A stretch of 64,000 nucleotides of DNA from Methanosarcina thermophila TM-1 (lineage in GTDB: Archaea > Halobacteriota > Methanosarcinia > Methanosarcinales > Methanosarcinaceae), in NCBI RefSeq assembly GCF_000969885.1, contig NZ_CP009501.1:2618908-2682907 (forward strand), given 5' to 3'. How positions within the stretch are numbered: the stretch's first letter is position 1; every line of letters begins with the position of its first letter. Positions 1-8,890 of this stretch are shown here, piece after piece. A program made the position numbers and the translations under genes. The notes beneath the pieces are model-generated. The model searched no databases, was not told the origin of the DNA, and was given only the letters and a program-made list of their open reading frames with translations.

Positions 1-2
1 AT

Positions 3-44
3 GAGGGCGTGAGCGTGGAGGAGTTATCGAAATCAGGCAGGTAA
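3..44 (+). CDS. C-terminal tail of an upstream gene (partial)
   Basis: The first 44 bases stay open in one plus-strand frame, reading EGVSVEELSKSGR and then TAA. The composition is gene-like and the stop is followed directly by non-coding, repeat-rich DNA, so this is probably the end of a gene starting left of the window. With 13 residues no family can be named, and chance openness cannot be excluded. Confidence 0.3.
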   Translation, partial: EGVSVEELSKSGR

Positions 45-80
45 ATCTGAAGGTTAAAAGCCTGATTTAAATTACAATCT

Positions 81-210
81 TCTTTATTCCTCTTTATTCC
101 TCTTTATTCCTCTTTATTCCTCTTTATTCCTCTTTATTCCTCTTTATTTCTCTTTATCCTCTTTATCCTCTTTACCTTCTTTACTCTTCTTTATTCCTCT
201 TTTATCTTCA
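81..210. repeat. 10-bp pyrimidine tandem repeat
   Basis: The unit TCTTTATTCC occurs six times without change at 81-140 and once with one mismatch at 141-150. It then decays into 9- to 11-bp variants (TCTTTATCC, TCTTTACCT and similar) up to about 210. All purines lie on the other strand. The period is close to one helical turn. It sits just downstream of the partial upstream gene. Confidence 0.85.
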
Positions 211-270
211 TTAATTTTTTAGGAAAGATTCCCCCAGAACAAATCACTCAGGCATGATATCCAGAATAGG

Positions 271-378
271 GAGAACAACTGAGAAGAGTGAAAGAAAACA
301 AAGATGAGTGAAAGAAAACCACTTAGAAGAGTAAAAGAGAACAAAGATGAATGAAAGAGAACAACTGAGGAGAGTTAA
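271..378. repeat. 43-bp imperfect tandem repeat, purine-rich
   Basis: Copies begin at 271, 314 and 357 (GAGAACAACT, GAAAACCACT, GAGAACAACT), giving a 43-bp period over two full copies and one partial copy. Each full copy carries an ACAAAGATGA block in the same place. The stretch from 45 to 883 has no credible gene and consists of this repeat, the pyrimidine repeat before it and A-rich sequence. Confidence 0.75.
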
Positions 379-438
379 GCCGGAAATCATGTATATAACT
401 CAATATATTTTATTGAAAACAGGTTGTTAACCTGTAGA

Positions 439-748
439 TTCCAGTGGAAATAAGGGGGTACTGAAGCTCTCAGGAAAGTTGATAAAAAGATAAGAATGAA
501 TGCACTCAAGAGAATAAATATTTACAGACCCTCAAGCGAACTTTAAGAGATAAAATTGCAGAAAAAGTGCCTGAGGGTCTTCAACAATCAAACCAAAACG
601 GAGAAGAGAAACTCTCTAGAATGAAAAATGAAAATATTAGAGATAAATTGAGGAGTATATAGAAAAGAAACAAAAAAGAGAGAAACGAAAGAAATACAGA
701 TAGTAAAGAAAATTAACCCGCAGAAGTTTCCAGTGGAAATAAAGGGGT
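439..748. repeat. dispersed 21-bp direct repeat pair
   Basis: TTCCAGTGGAAATAAGGGGG at 439-458 and TTCCAGTGGAAATAAAGGGG at 728-747, each followed by T, differ at one base. The core TTCCAGTGGAA is almost self-complementary. Both copies follow a similar CC(T/C)GYAG stretch, so the similarity extends to about 30 bp. The function is unknown; a protein-binding site or a remnant of duplicated DNA is possible. Confidence 0.6.
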
Positions 749-883
749 CCCTCTTTACAACAGAGATTAAATAAAGTCAAAAGTCTCAAAAAACAGAGCA
801 TAGATAGCGGAGAATTGAAGTAAAAAAATAAAAAAATCTGGAAAATTAAAAGTAAATATGAAAAATTGGAGGAAAGTTAGGAA

Positions 884-1879
884 TTAGAGATCAACAAGGG
901 GAACAAGATCACAGCCTGTACATTTCAAGCACATGGTCTTTGCAAGCCTCGGATCGAGTCCATACTTCTTAAGGATTTCGGCTTCAAGTTTTGCGAGTTT
1001 TAATATGCGTTCAGGGGACGGTCGCTCAGTAAAACAGTCTCCAGCCCTCAGAGGATGCGGGTTTACCGGCCGCAGAATAGGGATTACTCCCATTTTTGCA
1101 AGTGTATTGACTCCTTCCCTTACAGAATCGTCACTTTCTCCAAGCCCGATTATAAAATTACTGAAAACCCGGTTTTTTCCGAAAATGCTTACAGCTTCCT
1201 TCAGTCTATCCAGAATATAGTCAATAGATAGGTCTTCACAAACTTTTTTGAAGACATCCCTATCCATAGTCTCAACATTATATTTGACTTCAGAAACCCC
1301 TGCCTCATAGAATTTTCTGGAACAACCTTCTGTAGGATACACCGAGACTCCGATAGGAACGTTGTATTTTTTGAGAGCAGGAAGCAATTTGAGCACACGC
1401 TCCACCTCTCCTTCAAGAGAGGTTTCAACCCCAGAGGTAAGGGAAATGGCTTTAAGATCTCCAGCCTGTAAAACCTCATCAATTATGCTCAGAACTTCCT
1501 CCTCACTTTTAACATTTCCCTTCAATTTGGGCACAGGGCAGTATTTGCAGTCAAATATGCACTTCTCACAAAGGGTTATATAAGCCTGATTAGGACAGTG
1601 GGCAAGCGCAGGCTCAAGTTTTCCCTCTACAAGTTTTTTTCCCATATAGAAAAGCGCAACACTTCCTTCGTCCTCATCTTTCTGAATAGAAAGTGGAGAA
1701 TCTTCTCTTATGTTCAGCCTTACTCGTGTTTCTCCCGATCTGAAGAATACTGATCTTGTACCCGCCCCGGGACCCGCAGTTGACCCCCGAGCTCGTGGAA
1801 TAAGTGAAGGATCTATGGAAACTGAGCCTATTGAAATAAGGAAAGCTTTCATTTCTGGTGTAATTGACCTGCTTTGCAT
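884..1879 (-). CDS. radical SAM protein with a C-terminal cysteine cluster
   Basis: A 331-residue protein with the radical-SAM motif CxxxCxxC at C107, C111 and C114 (CIFDCKYC), which would bind the [4Fe-4S] cluster that cleaves S-adenosylmethionine. Extra cysteines are at C95 and C104. A C-terminal CLKCTGC (C317, C320, C323) could bind an auxiliary cluster. The middle resembles the biotin synthase/lipoyl synthase-like radical SAM barrel (SLTSGVETS, YNVETM, IIGLGESDD). The ATG at 1879 has an AGGAG 8 bases upstream. The gene stands alone, so the substrate cannot be inferred from neighbours. The radical SAM assignment is firm, the exact reaction unknown. Confidence 0.85.
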   Translation of the reverse strand: MQSRSITPEMKAFLISIGSVSIDPSLIPRARGSTAGPGAGTRSVFFRSGETRVRLNIREDSPLSIQKDEDEGSVALFYMGKKLVEGKLEPALAHCPNQAYITLCEKCIFDCKYCPVPKLKGNVKSEEEVLSIIDEVLQAGDLKAISLTSGVETSLEGEVERVLKLLPALKKYNVPIGVSVYPTEGCSRKFYEAGVSEVKYNVETMDRDVFKKVCEDLSIDYILDRLKEAVSIFGKNRVFSNFIIGLGESDDSVREGVNTLAKMGVIPILRPVNPHPLRAGDCFTERPSPERILKLAKLEAEILKKYGLDPRLAKTMCLKCTGCDLVPLVDL

Positions 1880-2769
1880 TCAAATGCTCCTTAGAGTAAT
1901 TACAAGACGCCGTTAATATAATTATAGAACGATTATAGAGTGATAATAAACAGTCACAAATGATCACAATGTTAACACAAAGGAATTCAAGTTAATTATT
2001 TTTGTAGTTCCGATATTCTCTCATCTTTACCAGTAAATATAATTATTCTTTTGATACAATTTAGATTATTTCCGATCAGACCAGAACCGAGAAAAATTAC
2101 TTGTTTTGCTTTGAATTCATCCTCTCAAACCTGAAATATCTCGAGTTTAACGGGATAAAAAAGCAAAAATTCAGCTAATACAGACTAAATATGTTATAAC
2201 AGAAGTATAATATTAGGATAACAGGCTAATGTTATAGTTATGTAGTGATTTATAGAGGTAAAATAACAATATATGTTAAAAATTTTAAATATAGTTAATG
2301 CATAGTATAAATTGCGTTCTCATCCTTCAACACCCCACTATTTAAATAACTACTCAGCAAGAAAGTGGATAAATCGAAAAGAGAATCAATCAAAACTCGC
2401 AACCCATGAACCCTGTACCTCAGTATCTCTTCTCAGCGAATAAATCCCTAAAAGCCGTTCGGAACTTCCAGGTTCTTGGATGAGAACGCAATTTATTTTT
2501 CAACAAAATTAAATTATATCGTCGCTCTTTCCCTAAAAGTACCTTATTTCTCGGACTGACTATTTTTTCTAAAAAATTTATGCCTGAGGAATGAAGTGAG
2601 CGAAACGGACTGTGCTGCTGCACTTGCAGTGCAACTCCCAGAAAATCTTCGATTTTTCTGTGATTCCGAAGCGAAACTAGGGGGGACTACCAATTTTATA
2701 TATTAAACAGATTATATTTCTCAGACCGCCTATAAAACAGAATTACTGCACGAAAAAGAGGAAAAAGGC
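1880..2769. other. 890-bp intergenic region, mostly AT-rich
   Basis: No gene is supported here. It contains the inverted-repeat element at 2307-2496. Between about 2620 and 2665 there are two small hairpins: TGCACT/AGTGCA around a three-base loop, and CAGAAAATC opposite GATTTTTCTG. The second half (2500-2700) is less AT-rich than the first and may be a remnant of a mobile or repeated sequence. Confidence 0.5.
2307..2496. repeat. 190-bp element bounded by 19-bp perfect inverted repeats
   Basis: ATAAATTGCGTTCTCATCC at 2307-2325 is exactly matched by its reverse complement at 2478-2496. The arms enclose 152 bases with no long open frame. No target-site duplication is visible outside the arms. 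Size and symmetry fit a MITE-like element or an inverted duplication of a short segment; a very long RNA hairpin is also possible. Confidence 0.7.
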
Positions 2770-3867
2770 ATGAAAGTCATGATCATAGGAGGTTTTCTCG
2801 GAAGCGGGAAAACAACCACTATACTGAGAATCAGCAGGCAGCTCAGCAATGCAGGAAAGAAGACTGCAATCATTGTAAACGAGATTGGGGAGATCGGACT
2901 TGATGGGGATATTCTTACAAGCCCTGGAATTGTAACCGAAGAACTCACAAGCGGCTGTATCTGCTGCACACTCAGGATAAGCATGCAGTATACCCTTCAG
3001 ACCCTTGAAGAAGAATACGCGCCTGACATTGTTATCATCGAACCGACAGGTATTGCCTTCCCGGGGCAGATTAGGGAGGAAATAGAAACGATGGGACTCT
3101 CCGAGCTTTCCTTTGCCCCGGTAGTGACTCTTGTAGATCCCGGCCGTTTCGGGACAGAAGCAAAAGAGATCCCAAAGTTTATCGAAAATCAGATAAGGGA
3201 AGCTGAGATTCTCTGCATAAACAAGATTGATATAACCCCTACCGAAACTGTCCTTGCAGTTGAGAAAATGCTCCATGAGATAAATCCTGCAGCCAGAATC
3301 CTGAAATTCTCGGCAAAACATGAAGATGAGAATTTTGAAAAGCTGTTTCAGCAGCTCGCTGTACCTGGGTTTAAAAAACCTTCCGAAGAAACGAAAAACT
3401 CTGTTGAACTTTCCGAAGTTTCGGCTTATTCAGTTCTCTATACCCTTGAACCACAGTATCTAAGTCCTGAAGAAAGCAAACAATTTATAGAAGAAAATCT
3501 CCGGAAAATTCAGAATGAAATTCAGGAAATTAATCCTGAGTTTGTAGGGCATGTGAAGCTTTCCATGAAACTCTATGAATCTATAGTCAAGGGCAGTGTA
3601 ACCTCTTCTACAGAAGTACCTCAGATAGAACTTATTCAGACCGGAGAAAGTGAGAAAGCAGAACTCAGGCTTCTTTCCGCTGTTACAAAGGTCCCGAAAA
3701 ATAAGCTTATAGAGATTGTGGAGAGTACTCTTGAAGAAAATCTTGGGAAATCAGGAATAGTTTTTGAGAAAGAAATTCAGGAGCATGAGCATAATATTGG
3801 AAATCATATCGAGCATGAAAAGGAGCAAATATGCAGGATTAATATATTGAAAGATATGAAAACTTGA
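2770..3867 (+). CDS. CobW/P47K-family (COG0523) GTPase
   Basis: A 365-residue G3E-family GTPase. The P-loop GGFLGSGKTT is at residues 7-16, the family's metal-binding CxCC motif (GCICC) at 62-66, and the guanine-specificity NKID at 151-154. The C-terminal tail is rich in His and Glu (around 337-356), as in metallochaperone members. COG0523 proteins deliver or insert metals such as Zn, Co, Ni or Fe using GTP. Here the substrate is open; corrinoid, nickel or zinc enzymes are plausible clients in a methanogen. A small winged-helix gene follows 89 bases downstream on the same strand. An AGAGG precedes the ATG. Family certain, client unknown. Confidence 0.88.
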   Translation: MKVMIIGGFLGSGKTTTILRISRQLSNAGKKTAIIVNEIGEIGLDGDILTSPGIVTEELTSGCICCTLRISMQYTLQTLEEEYAPDIVIIEPTGIAFPGQIREEIETMGLSELSFAPVVTLVDPGRFGTEAKEIPKFIENQIREAEILCINKIDITPTETVLAVEKMLHEINPAARILKFSAKHEDENFEKLFQQLAVPGFKKPSEETKNSVELSEVSAYSVLYTLEPQYLSPEESKQFIEENLRKIQNEIQEINPEFVGHVKLSMKLYESIVKGSVTSSTEVPQIELIQTGESEKAELRLLSAVTKVPKNKLIEIVESTLEENLGKSGIVFEKEIQEHEHNIGNHIEHEKEQICRINILKDMKT

Positions 3868-3956
3868 GGCTTAATTAAGAAAGTTGCAATTACACTTATC
3901 CTTTTCGGAACTTTTTAAAAGAAATGGCTTTAATAGAAAAATAGTGGTGTTTCTGC

Positions 3957-4265
3957 ATGAGTGAAGAGATCGATGAACTTGATGTGTATTTCGATAAAAT
4001 AGGTGAGCCTACTGAAGGCGAAGCTGTCAAACTGGAACATATAATGATGGAAAAAGTTGCCATAAATCCTGCAAGAAGAAAGCTTCTCCGGATAGTTGGA
4101 ATCTTCGGAAAGACTGAAAAACAATTAAAGGAAAAATCAGGATTAAACGATTTCCTCTTTAAGTTCAATATGGACTTTCTGCTAAAAGAAGGCTTTCTTA
4201 AATATGAAGAAGGAATGTATCGCCTGACTGACGCCGGAATTGCTATGCACGATTCAGTATGTTGA
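3957..4265 (+). CDS. small winged-helix-like protein
   Basis: A 102-residue cytoplasmic protein. The N-terminal 40 residues are acidic. Residues 40-100 look like a winged helix: PARRKLLRIVGIFG, then EKQLKEKSGLN, a recognition-helix-like FKFNMDFLLKEGFL, and a short wing ending in YRLTDAGI. Such domains often regulate transcription in archaea. It lies downstream of the CobW-type GTPase on the same strand, so the two may be co-transcribed. No effector domain is visible, and a specific function is not recognised. Confidence 0.7.
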   Translation: MSEEIDELDVYFDKIGEPTEGEAVKLEHIMMEKVAINPARRKLLRIVGIFGKTEKQLKEKSGLNDFLFKFNMDFLLKEGFLKYEEGMYRLTDAGIAMHDSVC

Positions 4266-4498
4266 ATTCGATTTTTTACTTCTTCTTTTATTTATAAATT
4301 AAATGATATATTTTAATCCCCGGCTAGTTGACTCCATCCTGATTTTGAAGGCTGCATTTTGTTAAAAAGCGATAAGTTTTTATGTTTATCCTGTCAATGG
4401 CGTTATGACCAAACTTTTCGATAACCTATGGAAGTTTTAAAAACGAGCTGTACAATTTCCAGGTATATATCGAGTAACAAAAAGGAGTGTGAAAAAAT

Positions 4499-4681
4499 AT
4501 GCCAGCATTAGTTAATGCAGATGAATGTTCTGGATGCGGAAGCTGTGTCGATGAATGCCCCTCTGAAGCAATCACCCTTGATGAAGAGAAAGGAATCGCA
4601 GTTGTCGACCAGGACGAATGCGTAGAGTGCGGCGCATGTGAAGAAGCATGCCCGAACCAGGCAATTAAAGTAGAAGAGTAA
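4499..4681 (+). CDS. 2[4Fe-4S] ferredoxin
   Basis: A 60-residue clostridial-type ferredoxin with two complete CxxCxxCxxxCP motifs: [12 protein letters not shown] near the N-terminus and [12 protein letters not shown] in the second half. It would carry two low-potential [4Fe-4S] clusters in the cytoplasm. In Methanosarcina such ferredoxins link CO-dehydrogenase/acetyl-CoA synthase or formylmethanofuran dehydrogenase to membrane oxidoreductases; which partner this one serves cannot be read from the sequence. AAAGGAG lies at 4481-4487 ahead of the ATG, and a hairpin with a T-rich tail follows, suggesting a short single-gene transcript. Confidence 0.96.
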   Translation: MPALVNADECSGCGSCVDECPSEAITLDEEKGIAVVDQDECVECGACEEACPNQAIKVEE

Positions 4682-4694
4682 AACGGCAATTAGT

Positions 4695-4735
4695 TGGAAT
4701 AAGCTCTTTATTCCACTTTTCTTTTTCCTTTTTAT
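4695..4735 (+). terminator. terminator-like hairpin after ferredoxin
   Basis: TGGAATAA at 4695-4702 pairs with TTATTCCA at 4708-4715 around a five-base loop, followed by CTTTTCTTTTTCCTTTTT. It lies 14 bases past the ferredoxin stop. Confidence 0.7.
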
Positions 4736-4770
4736 CAATCATTTTTTCTTTTTCGGAGGTAGCTTTTTAG

Positions 4771-5799
4771 ATGGCAGCAATTAAAGCGGGTATTTTAGGC
4801 GCCACGGGCGCTGTCGGGCAGAGATTTGTAGAAGCACTTGCAAACCATCCCTGGTTTGAGATTACAGCCCTTGCAGCATCCGAGAGAAGCGCCGGCAAAA
4901 CATATAAAGAAGCCGCAGGCTGGAGGTTAGACACAGCTATGCCGGAAAGCGTCGAAAACATCGAAGTTGTCCCGGTAGACCCAAAAGCCGTAGACGCAGA
5001 TGTTGTTTTCTCGGCACTTCCTGCAGATCTTGCCCTGACAGTAGAACCCGAATTTGCAAAAGCCGGTTTTGCAGTCGCAAGTAATGCCTCCTCTCACAGA
5101 ATGGAAAAGGATATTCCTCTCGTAATTCCCGAAGTAAATTCAGAACATCTCAGGCTTATCGAAGTCCAGCAGGACGCAAGGGGATGGGACGGATATATCA
5201 TTACAAACCCCAATTGCTCCACAATTGTCATGACCCTTACCTTAAAGCCTCTTATGCAGTTTGGGCTCGAAACCGTACAGGTGGCTACAATGCAGGCTAT
5301 CTCAGGCGCAGGGTTTTCCGGAGTTGCCGCAATGGCAATCTATGACAATGTAATTCCGTACATAGGAAGCGAAGAAAAAAAGATGGAGACCGAAACTTTA
5401 AAACTCCTTGGAGAGTTCAACGGCTCTGAAATAATACCTGCGGATATAAGTGTCAGTGCTTCCTGTCACAGAGTTCCTGTTGTCGACGGGCATACCGAGG
5501 CTATCTGGGCTGGAATGAGAGACAAACCAGCGCCTGAAGAAGTAAGGGAAGCCTTTCTAAGATTCGATCCAAAGCTTGGAGAACTTCCTTCCGAACCTGA
5601 GAGACCCCTGATAGTAAGGGACGAAGTCGACAGACCCCAACCGCGCCTTGACCGCAACATGGGAAAAGGCATGAGCGTCTCAGTAGGCCGTATAAGAGAA
5701 GGAATCCGTTATATCGCAATGGGACATAATACCATCCGCGGCGCAGCAGGAGCAAGTGTGCTGAATGCGGAACTCCTGCATTCCATGGGCAAACTCTGA
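4771..5799 (+). CDS. asd: aspartate-semialdehyde dehydrogenase
   Basis: A 342-residue enzyme reducing aspartyl phosphate to aspartate semialdehyde with NADPH, the branch point to lysine/diaminopimelate, threonine and methionine (in methanogens the semialdehyde is also a precursor for the archaeal aromatic amino acid route). The nucleotide-binding [10 protein letters not shown] starts at residue 10. The catalytic cysteine is C149 in TNPNCST. The catalytic histidine is about H241 in RVPVVDGHT. Length fits the archaeal/fungal-type Asd. GGAGGT at 4755-4760 precedes the ATG. No other amino-acid gene is adjacent. Confidence 0.96.
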   Translation: MAAIKAGILGATGAVGQRFVEALANHPWFEITALAASERSAGKTYKEAAGWRLDTAMPESVENIEVVPVDPKAVDADVVFSALPADLALTVEPEFAKAGFAVASNASSHRMEKDIPLVIPEVNSEHLRLIEVQQDARGWDGYIITNPNCSTIVMTLTLKPLMQFGLETVQVATMQAISGAGFSGVAAMAIYDNVIPYIGSEEKKMETETLKLLGEFNGSEIIPADISVSASCHRVPVVDGHTEAIWAGMRDKPAPEEVREAFLRFDPKLGELPSEPERPLIVRDEVDRPQPRLDRNMGKGMSVSVGRIREGIRYIAMGHNTIRGAAGASVLNAELLHSMGKL

Positions 5800-5831
5800 C
5801 TGGATAGAGGGGAATAACAAAAATTGAAGTG

Positions 5832-5862
5832 AAAGCCTTGAAGTTTCAGGCTTTTGCTCTAG
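5832..5862 (+). terminator. terminator-like hairpin after asd
   Basis: AAAGCCT at 5832-5838 pairs with AGGCTTT at 5848-5854, followed by TGCTCT. It lies in the short gap between the convergent asd and larC genes, so it could serve either strand. Confidence 0.5.
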
Positions 5863-5909
5863 AATTATATTCTTATTTCTACATCTCAGCACCCTTTCGT
5901 GAGTGAATC

Positions 5910-7100
5910 TCAGGAGAAAAGCTTTCTTGCAGTCTCCTCTAACTTTCTCATAACCTCTTTAACAGGAACTCCACTTGCTTTTGCGATCTTTTTGCAGTCC
6001 TCAAACTCAGCAGAGATATTCAGCAGGACACCCTCAGAATCTCTGGCGACCTTGACCGCAGCTTCATATATCTGCCCACCAACCTCAAATTTAACCTTTT
6101 CTATCCACCTCGCAGCCATCAATCTGTGCCGGGTAGGGATAACCCTCACTCCCAGTGACCCTGTCTCGATAATTATTTTCCGGGCAAGCTTTGCAGTGTC
6201 CTCTGGTTTTGCAATAACTTTGATAACATGAGCCGGACGGCCTTTCTTCATTGTTGCCGGGAGAATTGCAACATCCTTTGCCCCCATAGCAAGCAATTCT
6301 TCAAACAGGTTGCCCAGGATTTCTCCGCTCACATCGTCAGCATTTGTTTCAAGCACTTCAATAATGTCAGGGATAAGACAGGAATCAAGTTCAGACAGCA
6401 CCCCCTGAAGCACATTGGGTCCTGCAAGTTCAGAATCCCCGGCGCCGTAACCTATTGAAATCACCCTGCCCTGAGGAAAAGTTTCGACGGGTCTTGCAAA
6501 ATGGGAAAGAATAGCAGCTCCTGTAGGAGTAAGAAGCTCTTTTTGCTCGGTTCCTCCCCTAAAATAAAATTTTCCTCTCCTGAGAATCTCAAGGGTTGCA
6601 GGAGCCGGCACAGGCAGAATACCATGTGCGCATGTTATTGTTCCACTGCCCACGTTTATAGGAGTACAGTAGATGGAATCACAGTTAAGGGAATGGATAG
6701 CTGCAGACGAGCCAATTATATCGGCAAGGGCATCACTCTGACCAACCTCATGGAAATGGAGGTTTTCAAGGTCAGGCTGTCCATGAACAGAAGCTTCGGC
6801 TTCAGCCAGCTTCATGAGGGTATCAAGAGCACTTGCTTCCACTTTGGGGGGCAGTCCTGCAGCTTTTATCGCGTCCACAAGTTCAGGATATGTGCGGACT
6901 GGCTCTTTGTCAGGCACGTTTATCCGGACATCCAGGGCTTTTATTCCTTTTTTCACAACTTCTTTTATATCCACGGATACGTTGACAGAGGCTTCTATCA
7001 GTTCTTTAACCGTATTTCGATCCGCTCCGAGGTCAAGAGTGCATCCGAGGATCATATCTCCTGCTGCCCCAGAAAAAGGGTTGAATACAAGAGCTTTCAT
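5910..7100 (-). CDS. larC: LarC-type nickel-insertion protein
   Basis: A 396-residue LarC-family (former DUF111) protein. The N-terminus FNPFSGAAGDMILG and the histidine motif LHFHEVGQSDALADIIG are diagnostic. LarC is a CTP-dependent cyclometallase that inserts nickel into the pincer pyridinium ring in the last step of NPN cofactor synthesis. In Lactobacillus the gene is split by a programmed frameshift; here it is one continuous frame. It lies 34 bases downstream of larB on the same strand, so the two form an operon. LarE (sulfur transfer) and LarA (racemase) are not in the window, so the enzyme served is unknown. Confidence 0.92.
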   Translation of the reverse strand: MKALVFNPFSGAAGDMILGCTLDLGADRNTVKELIEASVNVSVDIKEVVKKGIKALDVRINVPDKEPVRTYPELVDAIKAAGLPPKVEASALDTLMKLAEAEASVHGQPDLENLHFHEVGQSDALADIIGSSAAIHSLNCDSIYCTPINVGSGTITCAHGILPVPAPATLEILRRGKFYFRGGTEQKELLTPTGAAILSHFARPVETFPQGRVISIGYGAGDSELAGPNVLQGVLSELDSCLIPDIIEVLETNADDVSGEILGNLFEELLAMGAKDVAILPATMKKGRPAHVIKVIAKPEDTAKLARKIIIETGSLGVRVIPTRHRLMAARWIEKVKFEVGGQIYEAAVKVARDSEGVLLNISAEFEDCKKIAKASGVPVKEVMRKLEETARKLFS

Positions 7101-7134
7101 AAGACCCCTACCTGCATTTCAGTTCACTCCGCTA

Positions 7135-7941
7135 TTACTTTCCTTCCTGTTCAACTCTCTCTTCCCTGCCGCGGGTGTAGGCAGCCGCGATCATATTTGC
7201 GATTCTGGCAGCGTATGCTCCCGCAACAAATCCTGCATCAATATTTACAACTGCAAGGGTGGAACAGGACTGGAGCATGGCAAGCAGGGCAGCTTTTCCT
7301 CCGCCCCCCGCTCCATAACCTGTCGAAACCGGAAGCCCGATTACAGGTACATCAACCAATCCCGAGACTATAGTGGGAAGCGTCCCTTCTCTTCCTGCCG
7401 CAACCACGATTGCTCCAGGTTTTATTTCTTTCAATTTATGCAGTGCCGGGATCAGCCTGTGAATCCCTGCAACCCCCACATCGTAAACCGTAACCGTTTC
7501 GCAGCCCATTTCCGAGGCTACAACCCTGGCTTCTTCCGCAGCCGGGATATCGGCTGTGCCTGCTGAAACAATCCCTACGATCCCACCTGTCCTGGGGGCA
7601 GGCGTACCGTCATGGATAACAACTGTGCGAGCCCTGCTGTTCCATTCGAGCTTATCCTCGCCAAAAGCTTGCTTTAGGACTTCAACATGTTGTGGCGTAA
7701 CCCGCGTAATAAGGGCTCTTTTGCTCTCTGCAACCATGATCTTGGCAATCTCCACAACATCGTCAGGGCTCTTACAATCAGCCAGGATGGCTTCGATCAC
7801 TCCTGTCCGATTTTTCCTGTGAGAGTCAAGCTTTGCTATATCAGTATAGGAAACAAAACCAAGACCGCGTACTTGCTGCTCTGCAGTTTCAAGATCCATT
7901 TTTCCGTCTTTGACAGCCCTAAGTATATCAGTAAGATCCAT
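7135..7941 (-). CDS. larB: LarB-type pyridinium biscarboxylic acid synthase (PurE-like)
   Basis: A 268-residue protein whose C-terminal half is a PurE-like (AIR carboxylase-like) domain: GIVSAGTADIPAAEEA, AGREGTLPTIVSGL and the glycine-rich PVSTGYGAGGGGKAAL. LarB carboxylates and hydrolyses nicotinic acid adenine dinucleotide in the first step of nickel-pincer cofactor synthesis. The N-terminal ~110 residues form the LarB-specific extension. It is the promoter-proximal gene of a larB-larC pair. Older annotations call this family NCAIR mutase-like, but the adjacent larC argues for LarB rather than a purine enzyme. Confidence 0.92.
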   Translation of the reverse strand: MDLTDILRAVKDGKMDLETAEQQVRGLGFVSYTDIAKLDSHRKNRTGVIEAILADCKSPDDVVEIAKIMVAESKRALITRVTPQHVEVLKQAFGEDKLEWNSRARTVVIHDGTPAPRTGGIVGIVSAGTADIPAAEEARVVASEMGCETVTVYDVGVAGIHRLIPALHKLKEIKPGAIVVAAGREGTLPTIVSGLVDVPVIGLPVSTGYGAGGGGKAALLAMLQSCSTLAVVNIDAGFVAGAYAARIANMIAAAYTRGREERVEQEGK

Positions 7942-8128
7942 GTACCACCTGCACTGAAAAAATTTACCTGATTTAAAGAATCATAAGCTTAAACAATAAG
8001 TGGTCAAGCAAGAATTTATGGTTTAGGGGTCTTTAGGGCTTCTCGTTATATGGGGCTTTTGGTAACTTGCTGAAAAAATACTCAGCGAAATATTTAAAAA
8101 TCCGAATTGTTAATGTGTAGAGATCATC

Positions 8129-8830
8129 ATGCTCATAGTACTTTCATTAGGCGGTTCAATTCTCGCAAAAAACCTTGATCCTGATCGTTTTTTAAAATAT
8201 GCGGAAGTCCTCCGGAAAGTCTCCAAAAAACATACTCTGCTTGTGGTAGCCGGGGGAGGAGAAGCGGCACGGAGCTATATTGATACTGCAAGGGCAGTTG
8301 GTGCCGATGAAGTAACCTGCGACTATATAGGCATTGAAATTACTCGCCTGAACGCACGATTGCTTGCCGCAGCCCTAGGGTCCGATGCTTCTCCAGAAAT
8401 CCCGACGAATTACCTTGAAGCTGCAAAGGCTATTCGTCCCGGGAGAGTAGTTGTAATGGGCGGGGTTACCCCTGGTCAAACTACAGACGCTGTTGCTGCA
8501 ATTCTTGCGGAGTTCCTGCGGGCAGACTTGTTGATTATTGCAACATCGATTGATGGGGTTTATTCTGCAGACCCCAATTGTGACCCTTCGGCAGTAAAAT
8601 ATGACCGGATCTCTCCTGAGAAACTCATAAACATAGTCATGTCAATCGAAATGAAGGCAGGCTCCAAATCTCCTGTTGACCCTGTAGCCGCAAAAATTAT
8701 CGAACGTTGCAAACTCGATGCCCTTGTTATGGATGCCCGGAACCCTGACACGCTCGGTCAAATTCTCGACAGAGAAGCCGCAGAAAAATCTCCCATATCC
8801 TGCGGAACCTGGATCACAGCAAAAATGTAA
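8129..8830 (+). CDS. pyrH: uridylate kinase (archaeal type)
   Basis: A 233-residue amino-acid-kinase-fold UMP kinase, forming UDP from UMP with ATP. Visible motifs are the N-terminal LSLGGSILAK, the phosphate loop VVAGGGEAARSYI, GGVTPGQTTDAVAAILAE in the UMP region, and ATSIDGVYSADP for ATP binding. The short length and GG-containing start fit the archaeal subgroup rather than the bacterial one. The ATG at 8129 is preceded by AATATTTAAAAAT about 30-40 bases upstream, so the mRNA probably has a very short leader. A terminator-like structure follows. Confidence 0.94.
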   Translation: MLIVLSLGGSILAKNLDPDRFLKYAEVLRKVSKKHTLLVVAGGGEAARSYIDTARAVGADEVTCDYIGIEITRLNARLLAAALGSDASPEIPTNYLEAAKAIRPGRVVVMGGVTPGQTTDAVAAILAEFLRADLLIIATSIDGVYSADPNCDPSAVKYDRISPEKLINIVMSIEMKAGSKSPVDPVAAKIIERCKLDALVMDARNPDTLGQILDREAAEKSPISCGTWITAKM

Positions 8831-8890
8831 GGTTAAACAGGACTCAGACAAAGCTCAGCCCAGTTTTTGTTCAAACACAAGCGTTGCGCC

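Noticed and set aside
2420-2623. 67-residue minus-strand frame
   Set aside because: It overlaps the inverted-repeat element and has no ribosome site or family resemblance; possibly an old mobile-element remnant but not supportable.
2743-3321. 192-residue minus-strand frame
   Set aside because: Antisense to the CobW-type GTPase P-loop region; composition (many C, F, Y, H) is that of a shadow frame.
6501-7566. Long plus-strand open frames opposite larC and larB
   Set aside because: They lie entirely antisense to two genes with clear family motifs, have no recognisable domains and no ribosome site.
7135-7941. PurE (AIR carboxylase) for purine synthesis
   Set aside because: The LarB-specific N-terminal extension and the adjacent larC favour LarB.
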